A stretch of 43,695 bases of DNA from Geobacter sp. GTDB lineage: Bacteria; Desulfobacterota; Desulfuromonadia; Geobacterales; Geobacteraceae. The notes under the pieces were generated by a model that searched no databases, had not been told where the DNA came from, and was given only the letters and a program-made list of their open reading frames with translations. Both the position numbers and the translations under genes were made by a program. The DNA lies in assembly GCA_016177775.1 (NCBI GenBank), contig JACOUQ010000023.1:1-43695 (forward strand), written 5' to 3'. Positions 1 to 8,019 of this stretch are shown here, in pieces. The first letter of the stretch is position 1. Every line of letters starts with the position of its first letter.

Positions 1-19
1 ATGTGATAGACTTTTCCAT
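1..19 (-). CDS. 5' end of an unidentified gene, cut by the window edge
   Basis: An ATG on the minus strand at 19-17 opens a frame reading MEKSIT before the window ends. A strong ribosome binding site (CCAAGGAGGC, complement of 25-34) lies six to seven bases upstream, which is why this is called as a gene start. Six residues are too few to name a product. The roughly 130 bases between it and the M48 protease gene at 150 probably hold its promoter, but I see no convincing -35/-10 pair there. Confidence 0.55.
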
Positions 20-149
20 GACCTGCCTCCTTGGTTGTGGCTCTGCGCCGTGGTGATTCGACTCTCCGCAGCATAACCCACGTTTGCAAGGATGGCAGGT
101 CTTTTTTGTTTCTTCGTTTCAACTGACAACCATTATGTCTTGAGAGCCT

Positions 150-1025
150 TCAGCGCCTGACCGCCGCACTGAACCGTTTGGACCGGCGCTGGACCAGAGT
201 GGGGTCGATTGCAGCTTCGGGTAGGGCCTCGCGGATTTGCTCCACCCTGGCACTGGTGGCAGGGTGGGTCTTCAGGAGCCCGCCGGTCTCTTTCCCCTCT
301 TCCATGATCCGATTGACGAAATTGTGAAGCGCTCTGGGATCGTACCCGGCCCTGGCTAGGAAATCCAGTGCAGTCCGATCAGCGGCATGCTCCTGGGATC
401 TGCCATAGCCGTTCACCACAAGGGTCTTGAAGACATCGTCGATGGAACCCTCGAATATGCTGACGAGCTGGGCCAGTTCCCGCGGACCGTAGGCCTTGGC
501 CGCCTCGGTGCCGATGATGGTCACTGCCTCGGTCCAGCGGGCCTTGGTTATGGCCGAGATGCCGTCGCGGTGGTTCACGTGGGCTACCTCGTGGGCCAGG
601 ACCGCGGCGAGCTCATCCTCGTTCTGCACGGCGTTCAGCATACCCCTGGTGATAAATATGATGCCGCCGGGACAGGCGAAGGCATTCACCTCGTCACTGT
701 CGAGAATGGCAAAGTGATAGCCGCCATAGGTGTTCGGCATGTCCGAATAAAGGGCCACGGTCTGGCCGACGGCATTGACATAATCCGTCAGTTCCCTGGA
801 TTTCAAGAGCGGGTAGGTCCCGATCAGCCGCGCAGCCACGGCCCTCCCTACATAGTATTCCTCGCTCTCCGATACAGGGCGGGCAGCCTTGGCAGCGGCA
901 CTGACACTTTTCGTGATCATGTCCGACTGCTCGGGAGTCATGCCGGGGATTCGCACCCCAAGGTCGGCGCACCCGGCGAGGAGACAGAGGATCGCAGCCG
1001 ATGAGAACAACAGCCTCCGTATCAT
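150..1025 (-). CDS. M48-family metalloprotease lipoprotein
   Basis: A predicted zinc endopeptidase anchored as a lipoprotein. The N-terminus has a short signal with lipobox LLAGC, so lipid attachment would be at Cys19. The zinc motif HEVAH is at residues 145-149 and the likely third ligand is Glu212 in SQEHAAD. The C-terminal stretch LKTHPATSARVEQI is typical of the BepA/LoiP-type M48 family, whose members act in the periplasm on outer-membrane proteins. At 291 residues it lacks the TPR half of BepA and resembles the shorter LoiP/YcaL type. Its ATG overlaps the stop of the SH3 gene upstream as ATGA, so the two are probably translationally coupled. Family assignment is firm; the substrate is unknown. 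Confidence 0.9.
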   Translation of the reverse strand: MIRRLLFSSAAILCLLAGCADLGVRIPGMTPEQSDMITKSVSAAAKAARPVSESEEYYVGRAVAARLIGTYPLLKSRELTDYVNAVGQTVALYSDMPNTYGGYHFAILDSDEVNAFACPGGIIFITRGMLNAVQNEDELAAVLAHEVAHVNHRDGISAITKARWTEAVTIIGTEAAKAYGPRELAQLVSIFEGSIDDVFKTLVVNGYGRSQEHAADRTALDFLARAGYDPRALHNFVNRIMEEGKETGGLLKTHPATSARVEQIREALPEAAIDPTLVQRRSKRFSAAVRR

Positions 1026-1492
1026 GGCGGATTCAGCCCTCCCTTCCGGATAAATTCCGCCAGATCTTCCGGCTCCACACCATACCGCTCTATGGCATCA
1101 ACGGCCTGGAAATCGAGCTCCGGGTGGCTGCTCTTGTATGACGACTCCACCTGGGGATTGAAACCCTTTCCGGCCAGGGCCACCTCTTCGGAAGATGTTG
1201 ACCCGGCCGGGGTGCTAACCATGCTCCCCAGCGAAAATTTCTTTTCCGCCACGGCGCTCTTGTGGAGACACCCCTTCACCCCCCGGAAACTGACCCTGAA
1301 CCAGTCCCCCTGGCGTGACAGGATGGTAACCGTGTCGTTATAGCGGACCTTGGCCTTGACCGGGGCAAAGAAACGGCAATCCTCTCGAATGGCGTTCTCC
1401 CTGGTGATGATCCGCGCCGTGTCGGCCGCGTGGACCGGGAAAGTCGCCAGAAGAAACATAAGCAATGTCATGATGGAAATTCGCGTTTTCAT
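1022..1492 (-). CDS. Secreted SH3-domain-like protein
   Basis: A 156-residue exported protein. I start it at the ATG at 1492-1490 because this overlaps the stop of the cyclase gene as ATGA and gives a clean signal peptide (MKTRISIMTLLMFLLATFPVHA, cut near residue 22). A longer reading from 1519 would add ten residues inside the cyclase gene. Residues 25-95 resemble a bacterial SH3 (SH3b/YgiM-like) domain, with the characteristic VRYNDTVTILSRQGDWFRVSF and GVKGCLHKS pattern. Such domains usually bind cell-wall peptide or act as protein contacts. The tail is hydrophilic and has no recognised motif. It lies between a cyclase and an M48 protease in a coupled operon, suggesting an envelope role. 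Confidence 0.8.
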   Translation of the reverse strand: MKTRISIMTLLMFLLATFPVHAADTARIITRENAIREDCRFFAPVKAKVRYNDTVTILSRQGDWFRVSFRGVKGCLHKSAVAEKKFSLGSMVSTPAGSTSSEEVALAGKGFNPQVESSYKSSHPELDFQAVDAIERYGVEPEDLAEFIRKGGLNPP

Positions 1493-3594
1493 TTCTCTGT
1501 AAGTCTTATCACATTCCACTCTTCCGTCAACGGCCCGGACCGAAGGAGCGATTCACACCGTTCCCGGTAGAACGCTGCCAAGCCGTCGCCAGAGCTGCTC
1601 TCAAGGATTGCGGAGAATATCCGGCCAGACTCGTCCCACTTCCGCTCCCGGAACAGGGCGATCCCATCGCGGTGCAATGCCGCGAGTCGAAGCACCTCCT
1701 CCCCGGCGGATTCCCTCAGCCCCAGCAGCTCATGGACCATTACCGGCTGTGTTTTCCCCTTAACCCCCAACATCCCCATCTCCCGCGTGAGAAAGACACC
1801 GCCGGTCCTTTCCAGCACGGCAGCGCTTACCGCAATGTGGGTCCCGAACATCTTGTTGGCGGACTCCAGACGGGACGCCAGGTTGACTGTGTCGCCGATC
1901 ACCGTGTAATCGAAAAGCCGGTCACTGCCCAGATTGCCGACAATGGCATCCCCGGCATTTATGCCGATCCGCACCGCCACCTCCGGCATCCCCTCCTCCC
2001 GGAAGCGCTGGTTGATTGCTGCCAGTTCATCCAGGCATTGCAAGGCCGCCAGGCAGGCGTTGCTCTCGTCCTGTTCCGTGGCGAGCGGCGCCCCCCAAAA
2101 GGCCATGACGCTGTCGCCTATGTACTTGTCTATCACCCCGCGGTTGTTGATGATCACCTCGGTAAAGGCATTGAGGATGGAGTGGAGTATCCTGGCTGCC
2201 TCTTCGGCCGGGAGCCGCTCGGCCAGCGTGGTAAATCCGGCGATATCGGCAAAGAACGCGGTGACACGCCTTCGCTGCCCGCCCGGCCTGATCAGCGCAG
2301 GATTGGCCAGAAGATGCCTCACCAGGGTCTCGTCCATATACTGTGCAAAAGTGCGGCGGACAAACCGCAGCTCTCTCCCCTCCACCGCGTAGCTATATAC
2401 AGAGGCGGTCAAGTAACTTACGACCAGCGCCGTAAAGGGAGGGACAACCTGGAAGTACCAGGCGCGCTCGAACAGAAGCACGGTAAGCGCCAGGATGAAG
2501 AGAGCCGACAGGCTGAAGAAGAGAAGATTGAGGGAAAGATAGTGATGGGTCAGCACAAAGCGGCTGACGACATAACAGAGGACCAATATGAAGACAAAAG
2601 TGAGGCGAAGAGAAATGGGGCGCATGAAGTTGCCGTGCAGCAGTGCATCCAGGGTAGCGGCGTGAATCTGGACACCGGAGGAAACGGAGGAGACCGCAGT
2701 CGGCTTCAGGTCGTAGAGCCCGGCAGCAGTGAGCCCGATGAAGACCTTTTTGCCCCGGAAATAGCCTGGGTCAACCGAACCTTTCCGGGAACCCTCTTTT
2801 GCGCTGGATGACTTGAAGAGCTCGGCAGCGGAGAGAACCGGGAAGGGGCGATCTCCCCGACAGTATCTGAGAAGAAGGGCGTCATCTTCCATGGGAAACG
2901 GCCAGTATCCGAGGAAAACCTCTTTTCCCCGGATACTGGCCCTCCCCTTCTGTAACAGATAATCGAGGACGAAGTGGGGAATTGTCATATCGTCCACCTG
3001 GTAAAGGAGGGGGACCCGGCGGTAAACCCCGTCCATGTCAGGCCTGATCATGACATTCCCCGCGCCCCTTGCGGCAGGGAGGAGCGTGTCTACGGGGATT
3101 ATGGCGGAAGGGTAGGAGCGAAGCTGCGGACCGCCAGACTTTACGGCAATCCGCTCCAGGAACGTCCTCTCCCTCTCCCCCATCCCCCCCCGGCCGGCGG
3201 TCAGAAAAACCGGGAGATAGACATTCCCGGCTTTGGCCATGGCATCAGCCAGGATTCGGTCATCTTCCTCGCCGTAGGACGACGGCTCGGTGAACAGGAT
3301 ATCGATGAAGACCGCTTCCGCCTCGGACAGGGCCTCCAGAAGCGGAGCGTACATCTGGCGCGGCCAGGGCCACGTGATCCCCTCTGCTGCCAGGAGCTCA
3401 ATGCTGCGCTGGTCAACCTGGACAATCACTATGTCCCCGGATGTCTTGTCGGGATTGAGCCACCGGGAGAAGAGGTCATAGGCCTTCGACTCGAACGCGC
3501 CGACAAGCCCCGAGGCGTACAATGCCAGGGAAACGGCAAACGAGAGGAGGGAAAGGATGACGACCTTCCGAATCCGGCCGGAATTGTCAGTCAT
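1489..3594 (-). CDS. CHASE2-domain class III adenylate/guanylate cyclase
   Basis: A 701-residue membrane sensor-cyclase. It opens with one membrane segment (about residues 10-30), then a periplasmic CHASE2 sensory domain (about 35-325). A cluster of hydrophobic segments follows (about 330-400), then a class III cyclase catalytic domain (about 440-625). Both metal-binding aspartates are visible, in FADIAGFT and in YIGDSVMAFWGAP, together with DYTVIGDTVNLASRLE. It would make cAMP or cGMP from ATP or GTP in response to an envelope signal; substrate choice cannot be read with confidence. The start is supported by AAGGA six bases upstream. It heads the coupled cyclase-SH3-M48 operon. A long palindrome fills the space upstream, so its promoter is unclear. 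Confidence 0.92.
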   Translation of the reverse strand: MTDNSGRIRKVVILSLLSFAVSLALYASGLVGAFESKAYDLFSRWLNPDKTSGDIVIVQVDQRSIELLAAEGITWPWPRQMYAPLLEALSEAEAVFIDILFTEPSSYGEEDDRILADAMAKAGNVYLPVFLTAGRGGMGERERTFLERIAVKSGGPQLRSYPSAIIPVDTLLPAARGAGNVMIRPDMDGVYRRVPLLYQVDDMTIPHFVLDYLLQKGRASIRGKEVFLGYWPFPMEDDALLLRYCRGDRPFPVLSAAELFKSSSAKEGSRKGSVDPGYFRGKKVFIGLTAAGLYDLKPTAVSSVSSGVQIHAATLDALLHGNFMRPISLRLTFVFILVLCYVVSRFVLTHHYLSLNLLFFSLSALFILALTVLLFERAWYFQVVPPFTALVVSYLTASVYSYAVEGRELRFVRRTFAQYMDETLVRHLLANPALIRPGGQRRRVTAFFADIAGFTTLAERLPAEEAARILHSILNAFTEVIINNRGVIDKYIGDSVMAFWGAPLATEQDESNACLAALQCLDELAAINQRFREEGMPEVAVRIGINAGDAIVGNLGSDRLFDYTVIGDTVNLASRLESANKMFGTHIAVSAAVLERTGGVFLTREMGMLGVKGKTQPVMVHELLGLRESAGEEVLRLAALHRDGIALFRERKWDESGRIFSAILESSSGDGLAAFYRERCESLLRSGPLTEEWNVIRLTEK

Positions 3595-3607
3595 GGGTTA
3601 TCCTTGC

Positions 3608-3787
3608 CTGAATCCGTGAGGATTGAGTGTCCCGTGGCGCGAATGTGCCCGAGTTTCAGCCGCTGTAGGCGAAATGGAGCAAAGCCCGCCGAAGCGTTTT
3701 TGGCGAAGGCGGGCGCGGAATGAGCCATACAGCGGCGGAGCGAGGGGACTCTGAGCGCAACGGGGCGCTCAATCCTCACGGATTCAG
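3608..3787. repeat. 180-bp nested palindromic element
   Basis: The outer arms 3608-3627 and 3768-3787 are perfect 20-bp inverted copies (CTGAATCCGTGAGGATTGAG). Pairing continues imperfectly for about another 13 bp. Inside, GCCGCTGTA (3659-3667) pairs with TACAGCGGC (3728-3736), and GCCCGCC (3674-3680) pairs with GGCGGGC (3708-3714) around a T-rich loop. The whole intergenic space can fold into one long hairpin. It has no coding capacity and resembles a MITE or large REP-type element. It lies between the pepA stop and the cyclase start, both on the minus strand, so it may also shape the pepA transcript end. Confidence 0.85.
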
Positions 3788-3789
3788 CT

Positions 3790-5265
3790 TTACTTTATGC
3801 CCCGCAAATACTCCACCAGCAGCCTGACCCCGACACCGGTCGCCCCCTTCGGCACATAGGGGCGCCCCCTTTCCTCCCAGGCCGTCCCGGCAATGTCGAG
3901 ATGGGCCCAGCGGGAGCTCCCCGCGAATTTCTTCAGAAAGCAGGCAGCCGAAATGGTGCCGGCGTGGGGGCCGGCCGCGTTCTTCATGTCCGCGATGTCG
4001 CTCTTGATGATGTCGTCATATTCGTCCCAGAGCGGCAACTCCCACAGCCTCTCGCCGGTTGCCTCGCCGGCGCGGCGCAGGTCGCGCTTGAGCGCATCGT
4101 CATTGCCCATCAGCCCCGAAGCAGTGTGCCCCAAGGCAACGACACACGCCCCTGTCAGGGTGGCCACGTCAATGATGACCGAAGGCCGGTAGCGCTGGGC
4201 AAGGTGGAGCCCGTCGCACAGAAGCATCCGCCCCTCGGCGTCGGTGTTGGTGATCTCGATGGTCTGCCCCGACATGGAGGTCACCACGTCCCCCGGCTTG
4301 CACGCCCCCCCGCCCGGCATGTTTTCGGCGGAAGGGATGATGCCCACCAGGTTCACCGGCAGCCGCAGGGCAGCTGCCGCCATGAAGGTCCCCATGACCG
4401 CGGCGGCGCCCCCCATGTCGTTCTTCATCTTTTCCATCCCTTCGCGGGGTTTGAGGGATATCCCTCCCGAATCGAAGGTAACTCCTTTGCCGACCAGCGC
4501 CACCGGGCGCTTTTTTATCCCCGCGCCCCGGTATTCGAGGAGGATCAAGTATGGGGGCTGGTGCGAACCCTTGGCGACTGCCAGGAATGCCCCCATCCCC
4601 TCCGCCTCGATCTCCCTTCGCTCCAGGATGCGGGACTTGATGCCGTACTTACCCGCGATTTCCAGCGCCCGGTCAGCCAGAAATTCAGGAGTGGCCACAT
4701 TGCCAGGCTGGGCAACCAGATCACGTGCAAAACAGACGGCCTCACATATCTGTCTGGTCTCGGCAGCAACGGTTTCGCTCCGCCCCAGCGCGCTGGCGGT
4801 CACCAGAAACGTCCCTTCCTCGACCCCTCCGTTTTCCTCTTTCCTGGTCTTGTACCTGAAAAAGGTATGGCGCGCCAGGAGGAACCCCTCCGCAACGCAC
4901 TGCAGAGCTGACTTGAGCGGTTGTTGATGCAAGGCGCTGCTGAAAATACGCACCCCGGCCTGCTTGATCGCTTGCATCGCGCTGCCGGCCGCCTGGCGCA
5001 ATCGCTCCGGTGTCAACTCGTCCGCCTTGCCGAGGCCAACCAGAAGGATACGCTCCGCAGGAAGCTTGCCAAAGGTATGCATGATCTTGGTCCTGCCAAG
5101 CCCTCCCATGAATTCATGCTGCTCCCGGAGACGCTTCAGCGCCCCCCCCAGCTTCCGGTCCAGGGCCTTCACCAAGGCACTCTGATCCCCATTTTCGTGC
5201 ATTCCCACCACAAGCAGCGAACATGAATGCTTAAGCGGCTCATCAACCAACATCAGACAACGCAT
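3790..5265 (-). CDS. pepA: Leucyl aminopeptidase (M17)
   Basis: A cytosolic di-zinc/manganese aminopeptidase that removes N-terminal residues from peptides, normally as a hexamer. The C-terminal catalytic domain carries the signature NTDAEGRMLLCDGL and the lysine- and metal-binding segment GKGVTFDSGGISLKP. The GGAAAV and HLDIAGTAW stretches are also typical. I start it at ATG 5265 (MRCLMLVDEP) because AAGGGAG lies six bases upstream. A GTG at 5280 would place that site inside the gene. The resulting 491 residues match the family length. It stands apart from its neighbours, with a palindromic element after it and a divergent PHP gene before it. In some bacteria PepA also binds DNA; nothing here tests that. 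Confidence 0.95.
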   Translation of the reverse strand: MRCLMLVDEPLKHSCSLLVVGMHENGDQSALVKALDRKLGGALKRLREQHEFMGGLGRTKIMHTFGKLPAERILLVGLGKADELTPERLRQAAGSAMQAIKQAGVRIFSSALHQQPLKSALQCVAEGFLLARHTFFRYKTRKEENGGVEEGTFLVTASALGRSETVAAETRQICEAVCFARDLVAQPGNVATPEFLADRALEIAGKYGIKSRILERREIEAEGMGAFLAVAKGSHQPPYLILLEYRGAGIKKRPVALVGKGVTFDSGGISLKPREGMEKMKNDMGGAAAVMGTFMAAAALRLPVNLVGIIPSAENMPGGGACKPGDVVTSMSGQTIEITNTDAEGRMLLCDGLHLAQRYRPSVIIDVATLTGACVVALGHTASGLMGNDDALKRDLRRAGEATGERLWELPLWDEYDDIIKSDIADMKNAAGPHAGTISAACFLKKFAGSSRWAHLDIAGTAWEERGRPYVPKGATGVGVRLLVEYLRGIK

Positions 5266-5351
5266 CTGGGCTCCCTTCACAACTCATTTCTGTAAGTGTA
5301 TCGCGAATTGGCGCAGTTTCAAGAACTGCGGGACATCCGGGCGGGGTCGGC

Positions 5352-5380
5352 TTGACTTTGGTGGGGTGCTGTGAAATAGT
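5352..5380 (+). promoter_or_regulatory. Possible sigma-70 promoter of the PHP gene
   Basis: TTGACT at 5352-5357 and AATAGT at 5375-5380 are separated by 17 bases. Transcription would begin at about 5387, immediately before the ATG at 5388, which would give a leaderless message. This fits the absence of a clear ribosome binding site. It is prediction from sequence only. Confidence 0.35.
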
Positions 5381-5387
5381 ACCCCGC

Positions 5388-6101
5388 ATGCGCATCATTG
5401 CTGACATGCACACCCACACCATTGCCTCCGGCCATGCCTACTCCACGGTCAACGAACTGGCCGCGGAAGCGGCCCGCAAGGGACTGGCGGCCATTGCCAT
5501 TACTGACCACGGTCCGGCCCTCCCCGGCGGCCCGCACGAATATCACTTCGGCGCCATCCGGTTCATTCCGAGCCATCTTTACGGGGTTCGTATCTTTCTG
5601 GGGGTGGAGGCGAACGTGGTTGACGCTGAAGGGAACATTGACCTTGCGGAGGGCTATTTGGGGAAGCTGGACTTCATCATGGCGGGGTTTCACGAGAGGT
5701 GCGGCTTCGACAACCACGGCAGGAAGCAGAACACGGAAACGCTGCTGAAGGTGATGGCCAACCCGCTAGTGAAGGCCATCTCCCACCCCGGCAATCCGAT
5801 CTACCCCATCGACCAGGAAGAAGTGGTCAAGGCATCGCTGGCAACGGGGACGGCGCTGGAGATCAACAACTCCTCCTTCTTCCAGAGCCGCACGGGGAGC
5901 AGGCCCAACTGCGAATCGCTGGCGGAACTGATCGCCCGCCACCGTTCGCTGGTCATGGTGGGGAGCGACGCCCACATCGCCCAGGGGGTAGGGGTGTTCG
6001 ACGAGGCACTGGAGGCGTTGGCCAAGGCCGGAGTTGCCGAGGAGCAGGTGGTGAACTCCAGCATGGAGAAGCTGCTGGCTTTTCTGGGGCTAGAAGCGTG
6101 A
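5388..6101 (+). CDS. PHP-domain phosphoesterase (YcdX-like)
   Basis: A 237-residue metal-dependent phosphoesterase of the PHP family, close to the YcdX / histidinol-phosphatase-like branch. The metal motifs are visible in order: HTHT near residues 8-11, ITDHGPA at about 50, the GVEANV segment, ISHPGNP in the middle and GSDAHIA near the end. These bind a trinuclear metal centre in characterised relatives. I choose ATG 5388 because homologous proteins begin directly with the RIIADMHTHT strand. A longer frame from 5352 adds unrelated residues and would start on the predicted -35 box. There is no clear Shine-Dalgarno sequence. The physiological substrate is not deducible. Confidence 0.88.
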   Translation: MRIIADMHTHTIASGHAYSTVNELAAEAARKGLAAIAITDHGPALPGGPHEYHFGAIRFIPSHLYGVRIFLGVEANVVDAEGNIDLAEGYLGKLDFIMAGFHERCGFDNHGRKQNTETLLKVMANPLVKAISHPGNPIYPIDQEEVVKASLATGTALEINNSSFFQSRTGSRPNCESLAELIARHRSLVMVGSDAHIAQGVGVFDEALEALAKAGVAEEQVVNSSMEKLLAFLGLEA

Positions 6102-6128
6102 CGCCGAATTCGGGCTGATTCATTTCAC

Positions 6129-6157
6129 CAGCCGGTAGATGAGAACAACCGGCTGAC
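6129..6157. terminator. Hairpin between convergent genes
   Basis: CAGCCGGT and ACCGGCTG form an 8-bp stem with a 12-base loop in the 91-bp space between the convergent PHP and rhodanese genes. There is no strong T-run on either side, so it may be a weak or factor-assisted terminator. Confidence 0.35.
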
Positions 6158-6192
6158 CGTCGCCTGGGGCATGCAAACTTTTCAGGCTTTTC

Positions 6193-6957
6193 TCATTTTA
6201 CCGATTCAACCGTCAATTTGGCCACTTTCCAGTCATCGAACAGGGTCTGGTAGATGCTGGGATAGGCCAGCTTGATGAGCTTCCTGTAGGCCAGGTAACT
6301 GCGGCTGCCGGTATTACAGTAGACTATGATCTTTTTCTCCTTCGGCAGAACCCCGGAGCGGGCCGCAAACTGCTCCACCGGGATGTTGATGGCAGTCGGG
6401 ATATGCCCCTCGCCGAACTCCATGTCGTCCCGCACGTCGACCAGGACGTAATCCGCTTTCGCTTCCCTGATCAGCTTGTCGACTTCCGCCGGCTTCAGCT
6501 TCGCTGCTTCCACCTTCTTGCCGTAGCCAGGGCCGGGTTTGATCGGGAATGCATTCTCCTCCCACACAGGGAACCCTTCACTGTAGAGCAGGATGTTCGT
6601 GTAGCCAGCGGCTTCGGCCTTGAGAGCCACTTTCTTGCTCTTGCCGCACTTGACGCCGTTGCAGTAAATTATCAGGAGGGTGCCCCTGTCTGCGGGGAGC
6701 AGGGCCGATGCCTTGTCGAAGCTCTTCTCGGGGACGCTTACGGCGGTCACAATATGGGCCTCGTCATACTCCTCCGGTGTCCGGGCATCCACGAGCACAA
6801 ACGGGTCCTTTCGCTCGATACGCGCCTGGAGCTGCTCGGACGTGACCGTCTTGAACTCGGTTTCCGCCTGCCCCTGGGAAACAGGCGCAACCACTGCCAG
6901 CAGCAGCGCGAAAACTGCCATGAAGCCCAACTTCCGTGCAATGACATTGAATTGCAT
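6193..6957 (-). CDS. Secreted protein with two rhodanese domains
   Basis: A 254-residue exported sulfurtransferase-like protein. The ATG at 6957 is preferred because AAGGAGGG sits eight bases upstream; an upstream GTG at 6978 would place that site within the coding sequence. A signal peptide covers about residues 1-32. Two complete rhodanese domains follow (about 37-135 and 150-250). Each keeps the active-site cysteine loop (YCNGVKCGKS and YCNTGSRS) as well as the VLVDARTPEEY or VLVDVRDDMEF strand. Having a catalytic cysteine in both repeats is less usual than in two-domain thiosulfate sulfurtransferases, where only the second is active. It probably handles sulfane sulfur in the periplasm. 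It is last in a run of minus-strand genes, 27 bases after the transglutaminase-like gene. Confidence 0.88.
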   Translation of the reverse strand: MQFNVIARKLGFMAVFALLLAVVAPVSQGQAETEFKTVTSEQLQARIERKDPFVLVDARTPEEYDEAHIVTAVSVPEKSFDKASALLPADRGTLLIIYCNGVKCGKSKKVALKAEAAGYTNILLYSEGFPVWEENAFPIKPGPGYGKKVEAAKLKPAEVDKLIREAKADYVLVDVRDDMEFGEGHIPTAINIPVEQFAARSGVLPKEKKIIVYCNTGSRSYLAYRKLIKLAYPSIYQTLFDDWKVAKLTVESVK

Positions 6958-6984
6958 GCAAAGACCCTCCTTTTTCACCCCGGA

Positions 6985-7998
6985 TTATTTTTCGCGGTAC
7001 ATGATTTTATAGGCAAACCCCTTCGGGTCATAGAAATCGAGCGGCTTGCCGCCGATCTCCGCGTATGGGTAGCCGAAGGTGTTCAGCGGCGCGCCTGCCT
7101 GGGGCGGGTTGAGGACCACGTCGCGGCCCGACGCAATGACGACGCGGTATGGATCGATCCCCCCCCAGAAATAGTCCCGGTACTCCCTGGTCTTCGGATC
7201 GTTCAGTTCCAGCTTCTCCACCAGCATCGCCTTGCGCACATCGGCCGGGTCAGCGCTCACCCAGCCGTAGCCGGGAAGGAAAAACTCGGCCCAGCAGTGC
7301 TGCCAGGTGGTGATATCCTCCTCGGGCTTCTTGCCCAGGCGGACGCTGAAGACCTCGCGGGCCGGGACGCCGGCGGCACGACAAAGGGTGATAAAGACCG
7401 AGGAGATGTCGGTGCACTTGCCACCAGGCTTCTGCAGCAGGGCACAGACGTCCCCCTTTCCGCACCCCTTGGTGTTCGGGTCGCGGTACGTGTTTTCACA
7501 GGTCCAGTCGTAGATTGCCTTGGCCTTTTCAAGGACGGTCTTTTTGTCCCTGGTGATCCGGTCGGCCAGTTTCTTCACCTCGCCGTCAATGGGGCCGAGG
7601 CTGGTCGGTTTGAGATACTCGGCATAGTCAGCGGGGTTCCAGTTGGGTTCGCTTGTGGGGAGATTGCGCTGGCTCACCTCCTGGCGCTCCACGGCAAAGG
7701 AGAAGGTGAGCTTGCGGCTCCTGGCCTCCTTCGGCCACTCTGCATACAGGCTCGGCGTGCCGTGGGTCTTGTCGGTATGGACGCCGGATGATGCAAAATC
7801 GCCGGAAACCTTGATGTCGCCCACCGTCTGGTTTCTGTCGGATACCGGGTACGGAATCCAGAGCTTCGACTCTTTCCCCTGCTCCTGGCTGGAGAGGTCT
7901 ACCTCCAGGGTGACAATCCCGGAACGGGTTTTAGCGAAGGCTATTGTTGCGTAGAGGGAAGCGCAGACAAGTATGAATACAGCGAAAATACGTTTCAT
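6985..7998 (-). CDS. Secreted transglutaminase-like cysteine protease-fold protein
   Basis: A 337-residue protein with a clear signal peptide (MKRIFAVFILVCASLYATIAFA). The second half is a transglutaminase-like core. The likely catalytic triad is visible: Cys in GGKCTDISSVF, His in TWQHCWAEFF and Asp in SADPADVRK. The first half is beta-rich and probably an accessory domain. Bacterial members of this fold are mostly peptidases or amidases rather than true transglutaminases, and the target is unknown. It is followed closely by the rhodanese gene and preceded by 8020-8499 with a 21-base gap, so the three are likely co-transcribed. The domain call is firm; the function is not. Confidence 0.88.
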   Translation of the reverse strand: MKRIFAVFILVCASLYATIAFAKTRSGIVTLEVDLSSQEQGKESKLWIPYPVSDRNQTVGDIKVSGDFASSGVHTDKTHGTPSLYAEWPKEARSRKLTFSFAVERQEVSQRNLPTSEPNWNPADYAEYLKPTSLGPIDGEVKKLADRITRDKKTVLEKAKAIYDWTCENTYRDPNTKGCGKGDVCALLQKPGGKCTDISSVFITLCRAAGVPAREVFSVRLGKKPEEDITTWQHCWAEFFLPGYGWVSADPADVRKAMLVEKLELNDPKTREYRDYFWGGIDPYRVVIASGRDVVLNPPQAGAPLNTFGYPYAEIGGKPLDFYDPKGFAYKIMYREK

Positions 7999-8019
7999 TA
8001 TGGCTCCTTGAGTTGTTTT

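Noticed and set aside
1..149. Possible cyclic-di-GMP (GEMM) riboswitch before the cut-off gene
   Set aside because: The leader has some G-rich and CAAAC-like pieces, but the conserved GCAAAGCC and CAGCCGGG segments are absent or out of place.
387..1004. Long plus-strand open frame opposite the M48 protease gene
   Set aside because: It mirrors a well-supported gene, its product has no recognisable domain, and GC-rich third positions commonly leave the opposite strand open here.
1672..2811. 379-codon plus-strand open frame opposite the cyclase gene
   Set aside because: A shadow of the cyclase gene; the translation is rich in histidine, arginine and glycine without domain features.
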